Source of the DNA: Zygaena filipendulae
Taxonomy: Eukaryota; Arthropoda; Insecta; Lepidoptera; Zygaenidae
NCBI GenBank assembly: GCA_907165275.2
Contig: OU015670.1
Location: 9,389,501-9,453,500, forward strand
Length of the DNA: 64,000 nt
Direction: 5' to 3'
Positions 22,801-30,536 of this stretch are shown piece by piece; within the stretch, counting starts at the first letter, position 1, and every line of letters begins with the position of its first letter. The translations under genes were made by a program, and so were the position numbers. The notes below the pieces were generated by a model, which had not been told where the DNA came from, did no database searches, and was given only the letters and a program-made list of their open reading frames with translations.

Positions 22801-24515
22801 ATCACGACGAAATTTTGCATACACGTTGTCAAGGGTACAGAGAAGAACATAGGCTACTTTATGTCCGGAAAATCCCACGGGAATTCCGAAATTAACGCGG
22901 GAGAAACTACATGAAATTTCGCATACAACACACTCGTTGTCAAGGGAAGGTACAGAAAAGTGTAGTAAGTACTTTTATCTTGGAATACCCGCGGGATCTC
23001 CGTAACTAACGCGAGTGGAATCGCGGGAAACAGCTAGTATATTATAAATGCGAAACTAACTCTGTCCGTCGGTCTATCTGTTTGTCTGTCTGTCTGTTTG
23101 TTTGTTACGCTTGTAAGTGAAAAGGGCAGCGCACAATGGCGCAAACATGATATTATATCTTTTCCAAAACATTTTAATGCGTTTCGTGCAGAAGTATTAC
23201 TTATGTTTGTTTCTTTTTCTTGTGTGTTGTGCTGAAATAAATATATTTTCTTCTTCTTCTTAGTAGATATTACCCAAACATGCTTAGGTTGGGTTCTATA
23301 AACTCTTCAACAATATTATAGGTGGCGTCGTATGCTTTCAGAGCGTGAAACTGATAAACGCGGTGTACGATATCCCTTGGGAGGTCATGAATGTCAGCAA
23401 CCAGAGATCGGTTCTGCTCATACTGAAACGGGTCCAGAGGCCTATACAAGTGACCGCTATGGGCATGGTGCCTGTGGGTGTGGAGACCATGGCAGGGGTG
23501 AGAACCATCACCGTCTTATCTTTTTCGCATATCATTTCTAAAGCCAAATGTGTTTTTAGAATGAAATTCTTAATATTCAATGTATAGAACCACGAATTCT
23601 ATTTTATTATAGTATAATTAATTTATAAAAGATAGATATATACTATTCAGGACTTTTCTGTAGATCTTTTGAAGACCATCATCTTTGTAATACATACTTT
23701 CGGTGTATGATCAACGTATGCGAGGATAGGAGCTCGAAAGCGTATTTTCATCCGACTTGCTTCAAATTTATCGTCACTGCTCAGCTCCTATGTGTTTTAG
23801 CGTTATGTTATATAGCCTATGACCTGCTCAGGAGTATGGACTACAATCGTACCACGTTTGATTAGAATCCCTTCAGTAGTTTTTGAACCATGCGTGCATA
23901 TACAGACAGACAGACAAAAAAATTACTGATTGCATTTTTGGCATCAGTGTCGATCCTCCAATGCTAATTTTTGATGTGTATTCGATGTACAGAATTGGCC
24001 TCTCTACCGTTTTGTTATAAGTATAGATATAGATTACATTATAATTGTACTTCAGTGTAGCGCAACGGGAGTTAATGGTATTATCTTCCTGTTTGTAATA
24101 ATAATAATTTATACTATTTTGGTAAGACGTGGGTAACGTGGTTGGCTATACAATTGCCTTACTTCGCTGTTCCTACACATATTTTCTTGTTATTATATAA
24201 ATTGTATTGGTTGTTTGTTGCCCTAAATAAAGAAAAATTAAATAAATTAAATTAATCGCACGATACGGATGGCTACGCTAGGGTGCGTGAAAGAATTTTT
24301 TAGCTGATAAGGGTGGCTACCCAGAGTTTTTTTTTGGACGAAATAAAATTTTGTTCCTTGAGTTGAGTTCCTGCTGGAATCCCGAAACTCACGCGGGTGA
24401 AACCGCCGGACAGAGCTTGTGTGTGTATATTGTTATTAATGCACCATTATGTTCATTTCAGATCCTGAAGACATCGTTCTCATATTTTATGTTCTTAAGG
24501 TCTATGAGTGTATAA
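7806..24515 (+). CDS. Odorant receptor OR-b (7tm_6), complete but for first exon
   Basis: Seven exons: 7806-8058, 9436-9543, 15973-16439, 17496-17598, 21731-21826, 23342-23497, 24462-24515. All have AG acceptors and GT donors, the phases join exactly, and the sum is about 412 codons, typical for insect odorant receptors. Visible hallmarks are GAWPAEALGQQ near the N-terminus, HLIHHKHKGSYYKK, FQIIGHVEILRNNLENLPQP in exon 3, FYYLFHSVSCCLLLLE, GPLTCIIIGQLIQISV, and the C-terminal TAMGMVPVGVETMAG then ILKTSFSYFMFLRS. The first listed exon starts in phase 2 after TTTCCAG, so a short upstream exon carrying the start codon must exist; I did not find it. Introns 2 and 4 are swollen by a gypsy element and a pogo element. 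OR-c is the near-identical duplicate. Confidence 0.88.
8097..8450. repeat. AAAACCGACTTCC MITE, copy in OR-b intron 1
   Basis: Ends AAATTAAAACCGACTTCC and its inverse; a large internal palindrome has arms ATTATTATTGGTTTGTGCTA and its complement. Orthologous copy in OR-c intron 1 at 32268-32545, and a third copy at 24650-25036. Confidence 0.72.
9781..10199. mobile_element. Small inverted-repeat element, about 420 bp
   Basis: The left end CGCTACTGAGATAAGCGACC and the right end (reverse complement CGCTACGACAGAGACAAGCG) form imperfect inverted repeats of about 40 bp, with more GTCTCCTGTCTC repeats inside. A short frame near 9944-10030 encodes ENQVVELLLEEEEDDDGDE, reminiscent of the start of PIF/Harbinger transposases. 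Most likely a deletion derivative (MITE). It lies in OR-b intron 2 and is absent from OR-c. Confidence 0.6.
10300..10590 (+). repeat. Dispersed repeat shared with 58600-58860
   Basis: Common landmarks are ACTCCTTGAGAA or close, AAGCTCGGGATATGAAA, GAGTAAAATAAAACGTTA, GTTATGGTGCGGCAGC and GAAACGGGT. Probably an unclassified non-autonomous element; the second copy is in a DH-PBAN intron. Confidence 0.5.
10891..11046 (+). repeat. 5' LTR of the gypsy element
   Basis: 156 bp, TG..CA ends, with AATAAA at 10955-10960. The last base (A, 11046) is also the first base of the gag-pol start codon. Confidence 0.93.
11046..15362 (+). CDS. Gag-Pol polyprotein of the gypsy element, 1,438 aa
   Basis: A single unbroken frame encodes gag and pol together, with no frameshift between them. 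In order: a gag-like N-terminus; a Ser/Arg/Asn-rich stretch at about residues 200-255; zinc knuckles at about 267-297 (the first, CTRC..H, is irregular; the second, CNNCGRLNH, is canonical); an aspartic protease with IIDTGADINVIS near 345; reverse transcriptase with LDPRNLN and the FIDDLLVHG active site near 641; RNase H with SADSSKDAVGAV near 789 and ETDHQPL; an integrase zinc module (H..H..C..C) near 1015; and a DDE core at about D1077, D1132 (SDNGPP) and E1167. The tail is Ser/Asn-rich with SPNK/SPC repeats and no evident chromodomain. All catalytic motifs look intact. The ATG overlaps the LTR end; MQNTN a few residues on is an alternative start. Confidence 0.93.
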   Translation: MVSEVEPSELTKGMQNTNIFLAGIKPLNIKTCSNVFHQWKLWKQRFEIYLEATDLITKPENKKIAVLLSLIGDECLEIYNSFDQDSKILKLKDVLQLFENKFSPTKNITVERYNFFSRHQKEDESVDDYITVINNLASSCEFEQLKDSLVKDMLVIGIKDNDIREKLLLDEKLTLEKAIKVSKNYVITQQRSRSINESTNVKVTQEKINSIRSTDRRNKSSSHHRRNRSASQSSQRSSNRTNSLNRNYHQNYQSRNQSWNQNFKRTCTRCNEVHRFKCPAKGVTCNNCGRLNHFSKCCFFKNKNVGTVSQEVNENFIINSVNCQPNNNKWELKIKLHNGKMLNTIIDTGADINVISKFTLKSLKIYVPIHKLSNRLYSFSGNNIPTIGSCYLKCQFPNGLTSNIYFAVADMVCQTVIGKNTCEKLGIIKRIFSVTNNSKSQMSESKVEGQCQCPESVSSIINQFKNLFHGLGCLPNKVHLDIDENVKPVVSPVRRIPYSLMSRLKEELDYMESENVIQKVIKPTKWVSSIVLVEKPNGKLRFCLDPRNLNVAIKRPYFQFPTFDDLRSKIAGSTIFSKLDANSGFWSIPLDEESSDLCTFNTPFGRYKFMRLPFGINSSSEIFHRTMIEIFGDLPGVEIFIDDLLVHGESLEIHNQRLKAVLERASQVNLKFNHTKCKFALSEISYVGHIFNKDGIKPDKSKIQAIKDMPTPKNTKDLQCFLGMVNYLGSYIKNLSEETNLLRDLLKKQNDWQWSEMHNNQFIRLKDLISQSPVLTYFDPKKPIRISADSSKDAVGAVIMHGNNPIAYASKSLSVSQQNYAQIEKELFAIVFACKKFHQYIYGQIVHVETDHQPLVTLFKKPLYNVPSRLQRMMITLQAYQLIVSYTKGSNMHVSDTLSRAPSDKRYENSDDDSVFDEIDQNIRIHVNLLTSNLAISKEKLEKILKYTSDDIILQKLKEYTVNGWPNSKEHTDPIVLPYWHIRDEIHCLDNILFKNNCVIIPTSLRSEILSILHEGHLGIERTKAQARCTVFWPNISKDIENKVKMCESCAIFMNNKSKESLISHETSQFPWQKVAIDFFEYNNKKYLIVVDYYSNFIETICLNNNTTSDIVILQLKSIFARFGIPLQLVSDNGPPMNSEKFKQFMSDWDIEHITSSPYLPRSNGLAEVSVRIVKDIFRKCEESGTDPFIGLLQHRNTPRGNLCSPAQLLMSRTLRTKVPSKLTNLKPKVVRFKHHSQNLIKNKEKTQSYYNKSCKNYNSFNVNDNVYFKLKPTHKKWSKGIIVSKSKFPRSYMIKDLYGNVYRRNSQHIRLSFRKEDNNYSNSLSSNYSNFNSLSPSCKKHKYADQDDYNLSPNKNQSPNRTERSVSQSPNKCNVSPCQSPCSDRNNQPILKSPELSSNNNSNGQNKKEISEPKSDYYYVTRSGRQIRKPKTFNVNF
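11047..11061 (+). promoter_or_regulatory. Primer binding site (tRNA-Leu type)
   Basis: TGGTGTCAGAAGTGG directly abuts the LTR and is complementary to the 3' end of a tRNA-Leu plus CCA (CCACTTCTGACACCA), recalled from eukaryotic tRNA-Leu sequences. It is also translated as the first residues after Met in the polyprotein. Confidence 0.75.
15701..15856 (+). repeat. 3' LTR of the gypsy element
   Basis: 156 bp, apparently identical to 10891-11046; AATAAA at 15765-15770; followed by the CATCA target duplication. Confidence 0.93.
17085..17420 (-). repeat. Diverged relative of the TAGGCTAG MITE in OR-b intron 3
   Basis: Shares TTTTTAATCCGTCGTTGTCTAG, two TGACGTCA octamers and the GACGGACTAATTAGAATTTT end with the family. 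The orthologous copy in OR-c (35030-37625) is interrupted by the 2,280-bp LTR-type insert. A further copy is at about 39535-39785. Confidence 0.65.
18397..18680 (-). pseudogene. Out-of-frame C-terminal PHD finger of the pogo transposase
   Basis: In a frame shifted by one base from the transposase, the minus strand encodes a Lys-rich linker, an EEEED run, then CLYCHGLY, GWITCQTCGKWAHCGC and ICPVC before a stop at 18397. This C4-H-C3 pattern is a PHD finger, as found at the C-terminus of related insect Tigger-like transposases. The switch point is the run of nine A (T on + strand, 18674-18682); ten would restore the frame. It could be a real deletion, ribosomal slippage or a homopolymer sequencing error. 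Confidence 0.75.
18648..20276 (-). CDS. Pogo-like transposase, 542 aa, truncated by frameshift
   Basis: Starts MVRNYKRKTDRGGWSEEQMK, an N-terminal helix-turn-helix of the Psq/CENP-B type (about residues 1-55, with ASKAYNVPQKTLERKV). A CENP-B-like DNA-binding domain follows (about 75-140, GKDWLRGFLNRHPDLSLR), then a DDE_1 catalytic domain: IYNCDETG (first Asp, about 187), MLILDGHASH (second Asp, about 297), CFPPHTTHKLQPADVGFM (third acidic position, about 331). The chain ends with Ser/Thr/Pro-rich sequence. The frame stops at 18648, while a coherent cysteine-rich PHD finger continues in another frame immediately downstream. All catalytic acids are present. Transposase is a DNA cut-and-paste enzyme acting on the element's own ends. 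Confidence 0.9.
   Translation of the reverse strand: MVRNYKRKTDRGGWSEEQMKLAIQEVLDGKRGYKSASKAYNVPQKTLERKVNQARKRENSVLNVKVPLGPITTVFSEEEEQILVNYLKEMEGRLFGLSTSEFQKLAYELAVRNNKQHKFNDLKEKAGKDWLRGFLNRHPDLSLRKPENTSAARAAGFNRVSVGKFFELLGKTLDENPFTPDRIYNCDETGVSVVPKSRSKVIAATGKKQVGALTSAERGTTITIEICFNAAGTYLPPMFIYPRKRMKPELLNGAPPNSWAECSDSGWITADIFLRWFQKFVTLTNASKTNPVMLILDGHASHTQNLQLIDEARKYGVTIICFPPHTTHKLQPADVGFMRPLSIFYDQALTAWLRSNPGKVVSQFQVAELFGQAFIRAATMPTAINAFKACGISPYNAQIFTEDDFIAAEATEIELNAEKEPEADTTPTLSIAVTSQRTPTVPSTVTSSAPDNQMATCTALNSSAITLPQPTASTSYLEQQANDSLDNAAFHLVSPKQLMPYPRMAEKRRRQVRRREKAAIITASPYKTELEEKKTVTNRNQM
21250..21590 (+). repeat. CTAGCTG-type repeats in OR-b intron 4
   Basis: Two adjacent partial units (CCCGCGGTTTCACCCGCGG, then GCGGGAAATTCGGAGTTCCC), matched by 40020-40300 in OR-c, so they predate the tandem duplication. 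Confidence 0.65.
22650..23110 (-). repeat. CTAGCTG-type repeats in OR-b intron 5
   Basis: Three reverse-strand units (ending AACTAGTATATTATAAATG and similar) with TTTGTTTGTTTG runs; matched by 42740-43210 in OR-c. Confidence 0.65.
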
Positions 24516-24649
24516 ATATTCAGCACTAACACGATATAAACATAATATACTTATTCGAATTTAGTTTTTGTTAGTTTTATTTATTTACTAACCGATAATA
24601 ATTAGCCTCTCGATCTTCCGTCAAAGCAAGAAATAAACAAATTTTTAAC

Positions 24650-25036
24650 AAAAAAATTAAAACCGACTTCCAAAAACACAAAACTAATAAAAAGCTAAAA
24701 ATAACAAAATATCGAATTAATCCAAATGACAAAAACACGCGTAAAATTATTATTGGTTTGTGCTACCACTGTTCGGTATGAAGTCGGTGACAAGCCAAAT
24801 ATGGAGGGTAGATGGGCTAAGTCGACTCCCGCCACCAGCTCTTCGTGAGCACAACCCAAGTGGGCAGACACCAGCGGGCTTGTCACCGAATTCAAACCGA
24901 TTAGTGGTAGCACAAACCAATAATAATATTACGTGTGTTTTTGTCTTTTGGATTCAATCGGTATGTTGTTATTTTTAGCTTGTTATTTTTAGATTTTTAG
25001 TTTTGTGTTTTTGGAAGTCGGTTTTAATTTTTATAC
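24650..25036. repeat. AAAACCGACTTCC MITE, third copy
   Basis: Same family as 8097-8450 with both ends present and the GGTTTGTGCTACCACT palindrome. Lies just 3' of OR-b, directly left of the U6-linked retroposon. Confidence 0.72.
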
Positions 25037-25039
25037 ACA

Positions 25040-25803
25040 AGTGTTCTCCAGTAGTCAGCCCCTCAATTTATGAGTAAATTAGTGACATTTTTATTCAATA
25101 ATGTATATAAATAGATAAAGTAATAAATAAAACAGGCATGCTGTGCCCTGCGCTCCTGACCGCCGCAGCGTGCGGGGCGGACGACGCGATGGGGCCGCGG
25201 TGGCGTCGGTGTGAGCAGACACCAGTTCGGGGGTGCGTGCGGTCGACTGAGTCGTCGGCCGCTTGCCCCCGGGCTGGGTCGCCGCGGAGCGCGACGGCGG
25301 GTGATCGCCGACGTGAGGGGGAGGCGCTTCCCGCGTTAGACGCGGGTCGCGTGAAGGAGCCCTGCCCACCATCCGCTTTGGTGCGAGGTGGCAGACAGGG
25401 TCGACACGAGGGGGAGAGGGGGGTGGAACCCCAACTGCGTGCGCTCCAAATAAGGGAGACGCACACCAGCACCAAGCAGCGTCCCGCTACCCCGACATTT
25501 TTGTCGGCGGTCGCTGGTTTACGTCTCCCCAAGGACGCGAAGGCTCGAACGGAGGCCGCGGAGGGCCGCGACCAAAAGTCGATCCCCGCCGCTTCCGCGC
25601 ACAGCAGCGTACAGCAACGCTGCGCCGATACCACGGATTTGCAGACTTAGTTGCAGCTCCCTGGTATCGCGCGAAGCACTGTACGAACTGTGCACGAAAG
25701 GCGGGCGCGGTTCGGAGCACGTAAACACCTTACGTCGCCGAAATCGCAGAGAGAGCACTTGGTGGATGGAGCACGTACACTTGTTGCAGCTGGTAGCCAA
25801 TCC
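25040..25803 (-). mobile_element. GC-rich retroposon fused 3' of the U6 copy
   Basis: Reading on the minus strand, U6 is followed by about 670 bp of very GC-rich DNA (down to about 25127) and then an AT-rich tail with GAATAAAAATG. The body recurs 5'-truncated at 26401-26586; the tail alone recurs at 48566-48655. Long frames exist on both strands, as GC-rich DNA gives by chance, and none resembles a reverse transcriptase. Probably the 3' part of a non-LTR element or of a retroposed transcript; identity unknown. Confidence 0.6.
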
Positions 25804-25910
25804 AAAAATGTGGAACGCTTCACGATTTTGCGTGTCATCCTTGCGCAGGGGCCATGCTAATCTACTCTATATCGTTCCAATTCTAGTATATGTACTGCCG
25901 AAGCGAGTAC
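25804..25910 (-). ncRNA. U6: U6 snRNA copy, probable retro-pseudogene
   Basis: 107 nt on the minus strand match the whole of U6, the catalytic spliceosomal snRNA: TACTCGCTTCGGCAGTACAT at the 5' end, then GGAACGATA, the AGC-containing GATTAGCATGGCCCCTGCGC, GATGACACGCAAAATCGTG, and CGTTCCACATTTTT at the 3' end. The essential ACAGAGA box is altered to ATAGAGT. Upstream is OR intron DNA rather than a snRNA promoter, and the 3' end runs straight into a GC-rich retroposon. It is therefore a reverse-transcribed chimera rather than a working gene. Confidence 0.88.
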
Positions 25911-26298
25911 AGTTATTGACTGTTTTTTGTAAATTGACCTAATATAGAAATATGACTATTTTGATTTATGTAACATTAGAAATATTTGTATTGATGCTTA
26001 CTACAGTATTGACAACTTCAAATACAAAGCAATGACAGCAATCATACTATACCTTAAGATAAGATACCTTGAAATTAGATTGACAATAATGTGAGACATT
26101 TTAGAATATTCATTCAATTCAATAAAATAATTTGTCATTGGCGTTTCGCCATAATTGAAGAAGTAGATGAAGAGATTTTTATTATTAAGAAACATTGTCA
26201 TTGGCAAATTATAATTATAGACGCCATTATTAAAGAAAAAGAAGAAAAATAATTTGGGGTTAGGATATCCAACTGCAGGCCGTTTAGCTCATAAGAGA

Positions 26299-26587
26299 TG
26301 GGGTTGTTTGTTTGTTTGTTTGTTTGTTTGTTTGTATACTTTATTGAGCATAAACAAAGTTTTTACAAGTTGATAAAATCAAAACAAATAGGTAATAAAT
26401 AAAACAGGCATGCTGTGCCCTGCGCTCCTGGCCGCCGCAGCGCGCGGGGCGGACGACGGGGCCGCGGTGGCGTCGGTGTGAGCAGACACCAGTTCGGGGG
26501 TGCGTGCGGTCGACTGAGTCGTCGGCCGCTTGCCCCCGGGCTGGGTCGCCGCGGAGCGCGACGGCGGGTGATCGCCGACGTGAGGGG
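26299..26587 (-). mobile_element. Second copy of the GC-rich retroposon, 5'-truncated
   Basis: Shares about 185 bp (26401-26586) with 25130-25320, but its 3' tail differs: on the minus strand it ends CAATAAAGTATA then (CAAA)n (microsatellite at 26305-26334). It interrupts the inverted OR fragment between GATGGGG and TTGCTTTA; the uninterrupted site is at about 51455-51465 (minus) in OR-d. GGGG is repeated at both ends, a possible target duplication. Confidence 0.65.
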
Positions 26588-26737
26588 TTGCTTTATGAAA
26601 CTAACACTACTTTAGAAATGCCTGTTAGAAATGCCTTTTTGTCAGTAAAACCAATTAACATGAATCATACCATAACCACATGTTAAACTTATTCTGCAGA
26701 TATCTTATCCTTGGTGAGCATAGAGCAGCGTATACTT

Positions 26738-27340
26738 TTTCACTTCAGTAGCTCAAACATGTAGGTTTTGCTGCCTGAAATCAGTGAGCAAAATGCGATT
26801 TTGCTCACTGAGTGAGACAAAGTAACTTTTTAATTGTTTTCAGAAAGCCGCGAATATCTTATTCAGTTTACACTCTATCTCTTTCCCGCCATTAGAAAGA
26901 GAGAGAGAGACAAAGACCAGCCCTTTCGAAGTTCCAATTATGAATTCGACCTCAAAGACAAACACGTTCGGAAATTTGTACCCACTAAAGAAATTTAGCA
27001 AAAAGATAATTATGTCTTTTAATGTAATTTATTGAATTTTTTACTTATTGTTGTATTTAAACGAAAATAAGTATTTACTGCAAATCAAACTGATATTTAC
27101 CCTGTAAATAACTATTATCTCCTAAAGTGTTCTCGCTGCTGAAATGAAAAGTTATGTGTGTTACACGAGAGCAAAGTTTTTTGCATCTCGTGCCTTTGAA
27201 TCCCTCGCCACACTCAGGATTCAGCTTTAGAATCACTCGCTACGCTCGTGATTCAATCGTTGAATCCTTCGCTTGCTCAGGATTCAAAATCAGCACTCGC
27301 AGCAAAAAACGACTTTGCTCTCTTGTTGCACAAATAACTA
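26738..27340. repeat. Hairpin-rich insertion, about 600 bp
   Basis: Absent from the equivalent stretch of OR-d near 51305. It contains CAGTGAGCAAAAT-GCG-ATTTTGCTCACTG (about 26782-26810), a 13-bp perfect stem, and a larger fold-back at about 27165-27332 with arms AGAGCAAAGTTTTTTGC / GCAAAAAACGACTTTGCTCT enclosing smaller GAATC-centred hairpins. No coding frame. Confidence 0.6.
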
Positions 27341-28591
27341 TTATTCAAGTCTCTGAGGGAATCTCTTAAAACATACTGAACATAATGAAATCAAACCATA
27401 CTAACGAAGAACAACCATAATTGTTTCGAACATACACGTTCATAAAGTGACTCTTATTGCAACGTTTTAGCTCTCTATTAAAGTTTAATAAGCACGCTTG
27501 CTTTTTACTCACAACGGTAATTTAAATAATGCACTAGCGCTCTTAAGTTAACAGAGGGGCTATTGTGTAACTTTTGTTTCCATAATTTATCGATTGCAAT
27601 CAAAAAAATTACGGTTTTGCGATAACAATATGCACATTTTGACACCTATAATATCTAGCAATTAACCAAAAATATACATTATTTGCTCTGTGCTAAACAT
27701 GATTAATTTTATTAATCACATAATTTTTCTGATTGAAACTGAAATATGACGGCTACAAAAGTAAGCTCTTTTTTCACTTAGCAAGCAGCAGTTTTTGATT
27801 TTATGTCATCGATATGCCAACTTGATTTTATGGTATGTACCACGCAATGGTACCACGTGATTTTTTTTACGTCAATGTTTCGTCACACTATCGTATTTTT
27901 TTATACTTATTCATGTTTCGTGTAAACGCGTACATGACGTACTTATAGTATTTTTAATACTTGTGACTTAACTTACGCCTCTAAAGCATTCCAGGAGTAA
28001 CAAACAGCAGCTGACTGAATGGAATAAGTAATAAAAAGCCAGTGTTGGTCCAAAAAAAGTTGATTGTAAACTTTTTTGCAATTTGGTCTACTTTGTAAAA
28101 ATAGTGGCAAATTCAGAACATGAATAAATGAGTGAGTATCAAAAAATCGATGCAGCAAATATATTATGAGAGGTTCACAGCTAGGCCAAGGTCTCTGCCT
28201 AGGATCTCCACAACTGGCTTTCCTTTTCTTTTTAATTATTTTTCATACCAAAAAAAGAAAAAAAACAGCACCTCGAATACGCAAATGAAGAAAAACAAGA
28301 TAATGAAGTTTGCTTTCTACAAGATTATAAAGAGGTAGTTTTATGTTTGTATGTTCAGAAATTTGAATGTGATGGGCAATCTCTGAAACTGAAATATTTT
28401 CACTGATCGGAACCTACAGTATCTGTGGCTTATAATACTTATTATCTCAAAACAAAGAGAATCCTTACTATTATAAATGCAAAAGTGAGTTTGTTTGTTT
28501 GTTTGTTTGTTACGCTTTCACGCCTCAACGGGTCAACCGATCGTCATGAAACTTTGAATACACAATTTCAGGGATACAGAGAAGGACAATA

Positions 28592-29130
28592 GTACATTGT
28601 TATCCTAGGGGTGAAGTTAGTCTTTCTCCCGAGGGTAACACTGTGCTTTTCATTACGAATGCAAGGAAAGTCAAAATAAAAATAGGAATTAACTAAAGAA
28701 AAAATGAGTGAAGATCGGATAGTCGCTTGACACTTTCCCACCTATTTCTTTTTCTTTGGCCGGCTAGCTATTCAGCCAGTATTTTTTATTTACATTGTGG
28801 CGACCTAAAAAAAATATTTTCTTTAATTATTAAGTATTAATTAAAGAAAATAAAAAAATATAAATAGGAATTAGCTTAAGAAAAAGTGAGTGAATTTTAT
28901 TTTAATTAATACCTACTTAAACTTTACGTTATTTCAATTTTACATCGCGCTGGCTGTATAGAAAGTTGAAACATGGTTCAATAGAAATGTGAAAATAGAC
29001 CTAGTTTTTTTTAAATAATTTGACAGTTGTCAGTTGAAAGCGATTCTCCCTAGGGCTGAAAAGGGTTACTTTCAACCCGCTTCTTAGGCAACTTCAGACC
29101 TACTTTCCGAGTATGAGTAATGAAAAGGGT
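28592..29130 (-). repeat. TTTTCATTACTC..TAACAATGTAC dispersed element, copy 2
   Basis: Reverse complement of copy 1 (542-1113) without the central fold-back. Inserted in the inverted OR fragment; GTAC flanks both ends and is single in OR-d near 50036, so GTAC is a likely target duplication. Confidence 0.7.
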
Positions 29131-30536
29131 ACTTTTTATCCCGGAATATCCCGCGGGAACTCCGAAACCACTGCGGGTGAAACCGCGGGAAATAGCTAGT
29201 TTAGTGTATAATTACGTTTAATTTAGGTTTTGTAACAAGGGATTGGCTGGTAGGTACTTCCGTCCTGACACAGAGAGTTCCTGCTTGAACTCCGAAATTG
29301 TCGCGAGCAAAACCGCAAGAGTCAACTATTAAGACAAACAACTAATCAGGTACTACACAAATAAAGTTCAAACAAAACTTTTTAATACTTGTGACTTAAA
29401 ACTTGGCATGAACGTTGTCAGAGGTACAGAGAAGGACATAGGGTACCGGTACCCGGTACCGGTAACCGCGAGGCACAGCTAGTAATATATAAAAATTTAC
29501 ATAACAAGCAAGTAAAAGTGTGTTTCTAGTTTTCAATTTTAAAGTGCGTTTTCTCAAATCAAGCTTTTTCAGAATTTTAACTTCAAATGTTTGATAAAAA
29601 TGTGTGCTATTTGAATATTTTTCCCATCCTCAATCAATCAATTATTATCAATATATAATATCAATATCAATTGACTATTCTAGATACCGAATCTAGTATT
29701 AACTCAATGTCCCACAAGACTATGATTCACTATTCCTTGCCCATAACGCGCGTCCCACAAACTCAATTCCGAACGCTCCAGGTGCCAAAATATTTAAAAT
29801 TAATATTCTGTGTGCAATGAGACACGTTGTGAATGTGTTTTTTTGAAGTGAAACCACTTAGAGCACGAGGGAGATATAATACAATTTTTGTGGCGCGTTA
29901 TCTTAACGCGGCGTGTTATGATCACAGTAAATAAGGGCCCAGTTCTTTTTGCTTTGCCGCCCACAACTATGCCTGCACCGCAGTTTCACCGGAAAAAATC
30001 GGGATAACTAAAAATTGTTTTTCTGTATATGGGATTTTTGAAAAATGAAAATCTTAACAGAATCGTCTGTCATGTACCTATACCTTATAGAAGTTCCCGA
30101 GTGTTTGAAACAGTTATCTGAGTACATCAAAAAGTTCTAGAAGGATTACCAAAGTTCGGTAGAGTGAAACCGCGAGCGTCGACTAGTGCATACTTAATTT
30201 GATTTGTGAGAGCGAACATGTTGTTTGTCATACGCAAATAATATTCATTTATTCATGAATATTGTTATAAATTATACCCATCACAAACAATAGATTAAGT
30301 ACTAAGCGAAAAAGTTAACTGAATCGGTCAATAGTCATTCGGATAACAGAAGGTTAAGTTACTCGCAAGATAAAATGCACCTAAATATACCTGTGTATGT
30401 ATTTTCAATTATTTATTGATTATAATATTATTGGTTTTGTTTCGGATAAGACGTTAGGTACCAATGAAAATTTTAAAGTCAATAAGGTATCATACTTCAA
30501 TGCAATACGAGTCCCAGCAGGGCCCTGCTTCACTGA

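Larger units (their letters stand above)
6447..24624 (+). repeat. Tandem segmental duplication, unit 1 (holds OR-b)
   Basis: From the block starting near AATCAATCAATTATTATC to CGATCTTCCGTCA, the sequence matches 29630-44303 in the same order and orientation, apart from unit-specific insertions. Unit 1 alone carries the gypsy element, the pogo element with its host LTR, and the small Harbinger-type element. Both introns and intergenic DNA match, which shows duplication at DNA level rather than retroposition. Confidence 0.85.
25911..29378 (-). pseudogene. Inverted odorant-receptor pseudogene fragment (exons 4 and 5)
   Basis: Read on the minus strand, this block matches OR-d from just inside intron 3 (about 49790) to within intron 5 (about 51943). 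Exon 4 survives at 27977-28064 (88 of 103 bp, coding STFFGPTLAFYYLFHSVSCC onward, with an intact GT donor). Its splice acceptor and first 15 bp are deleted. Exon 5 survives only as 26002-26027 (coding the last eight residues, VFEVVNTV, with its donor); its acceptor and about 70 bp are deleted. There is no trace of exon 3: similarity stops within 10 bp of where the exon 3 donor would be. Later insertions inside the block are a hairpin-rich insert at about 26738-27340, a retroposon at 26299-26587 and a repeat at 28592-29130. Confidence 0.85.

Noticed and set aside
25095..25650. Proteins of 170-179 aa on both strands
   Set aside because: Overlapping long frames on both strands of a GC-rich retroposon with no domain; the frames are a composition effect.
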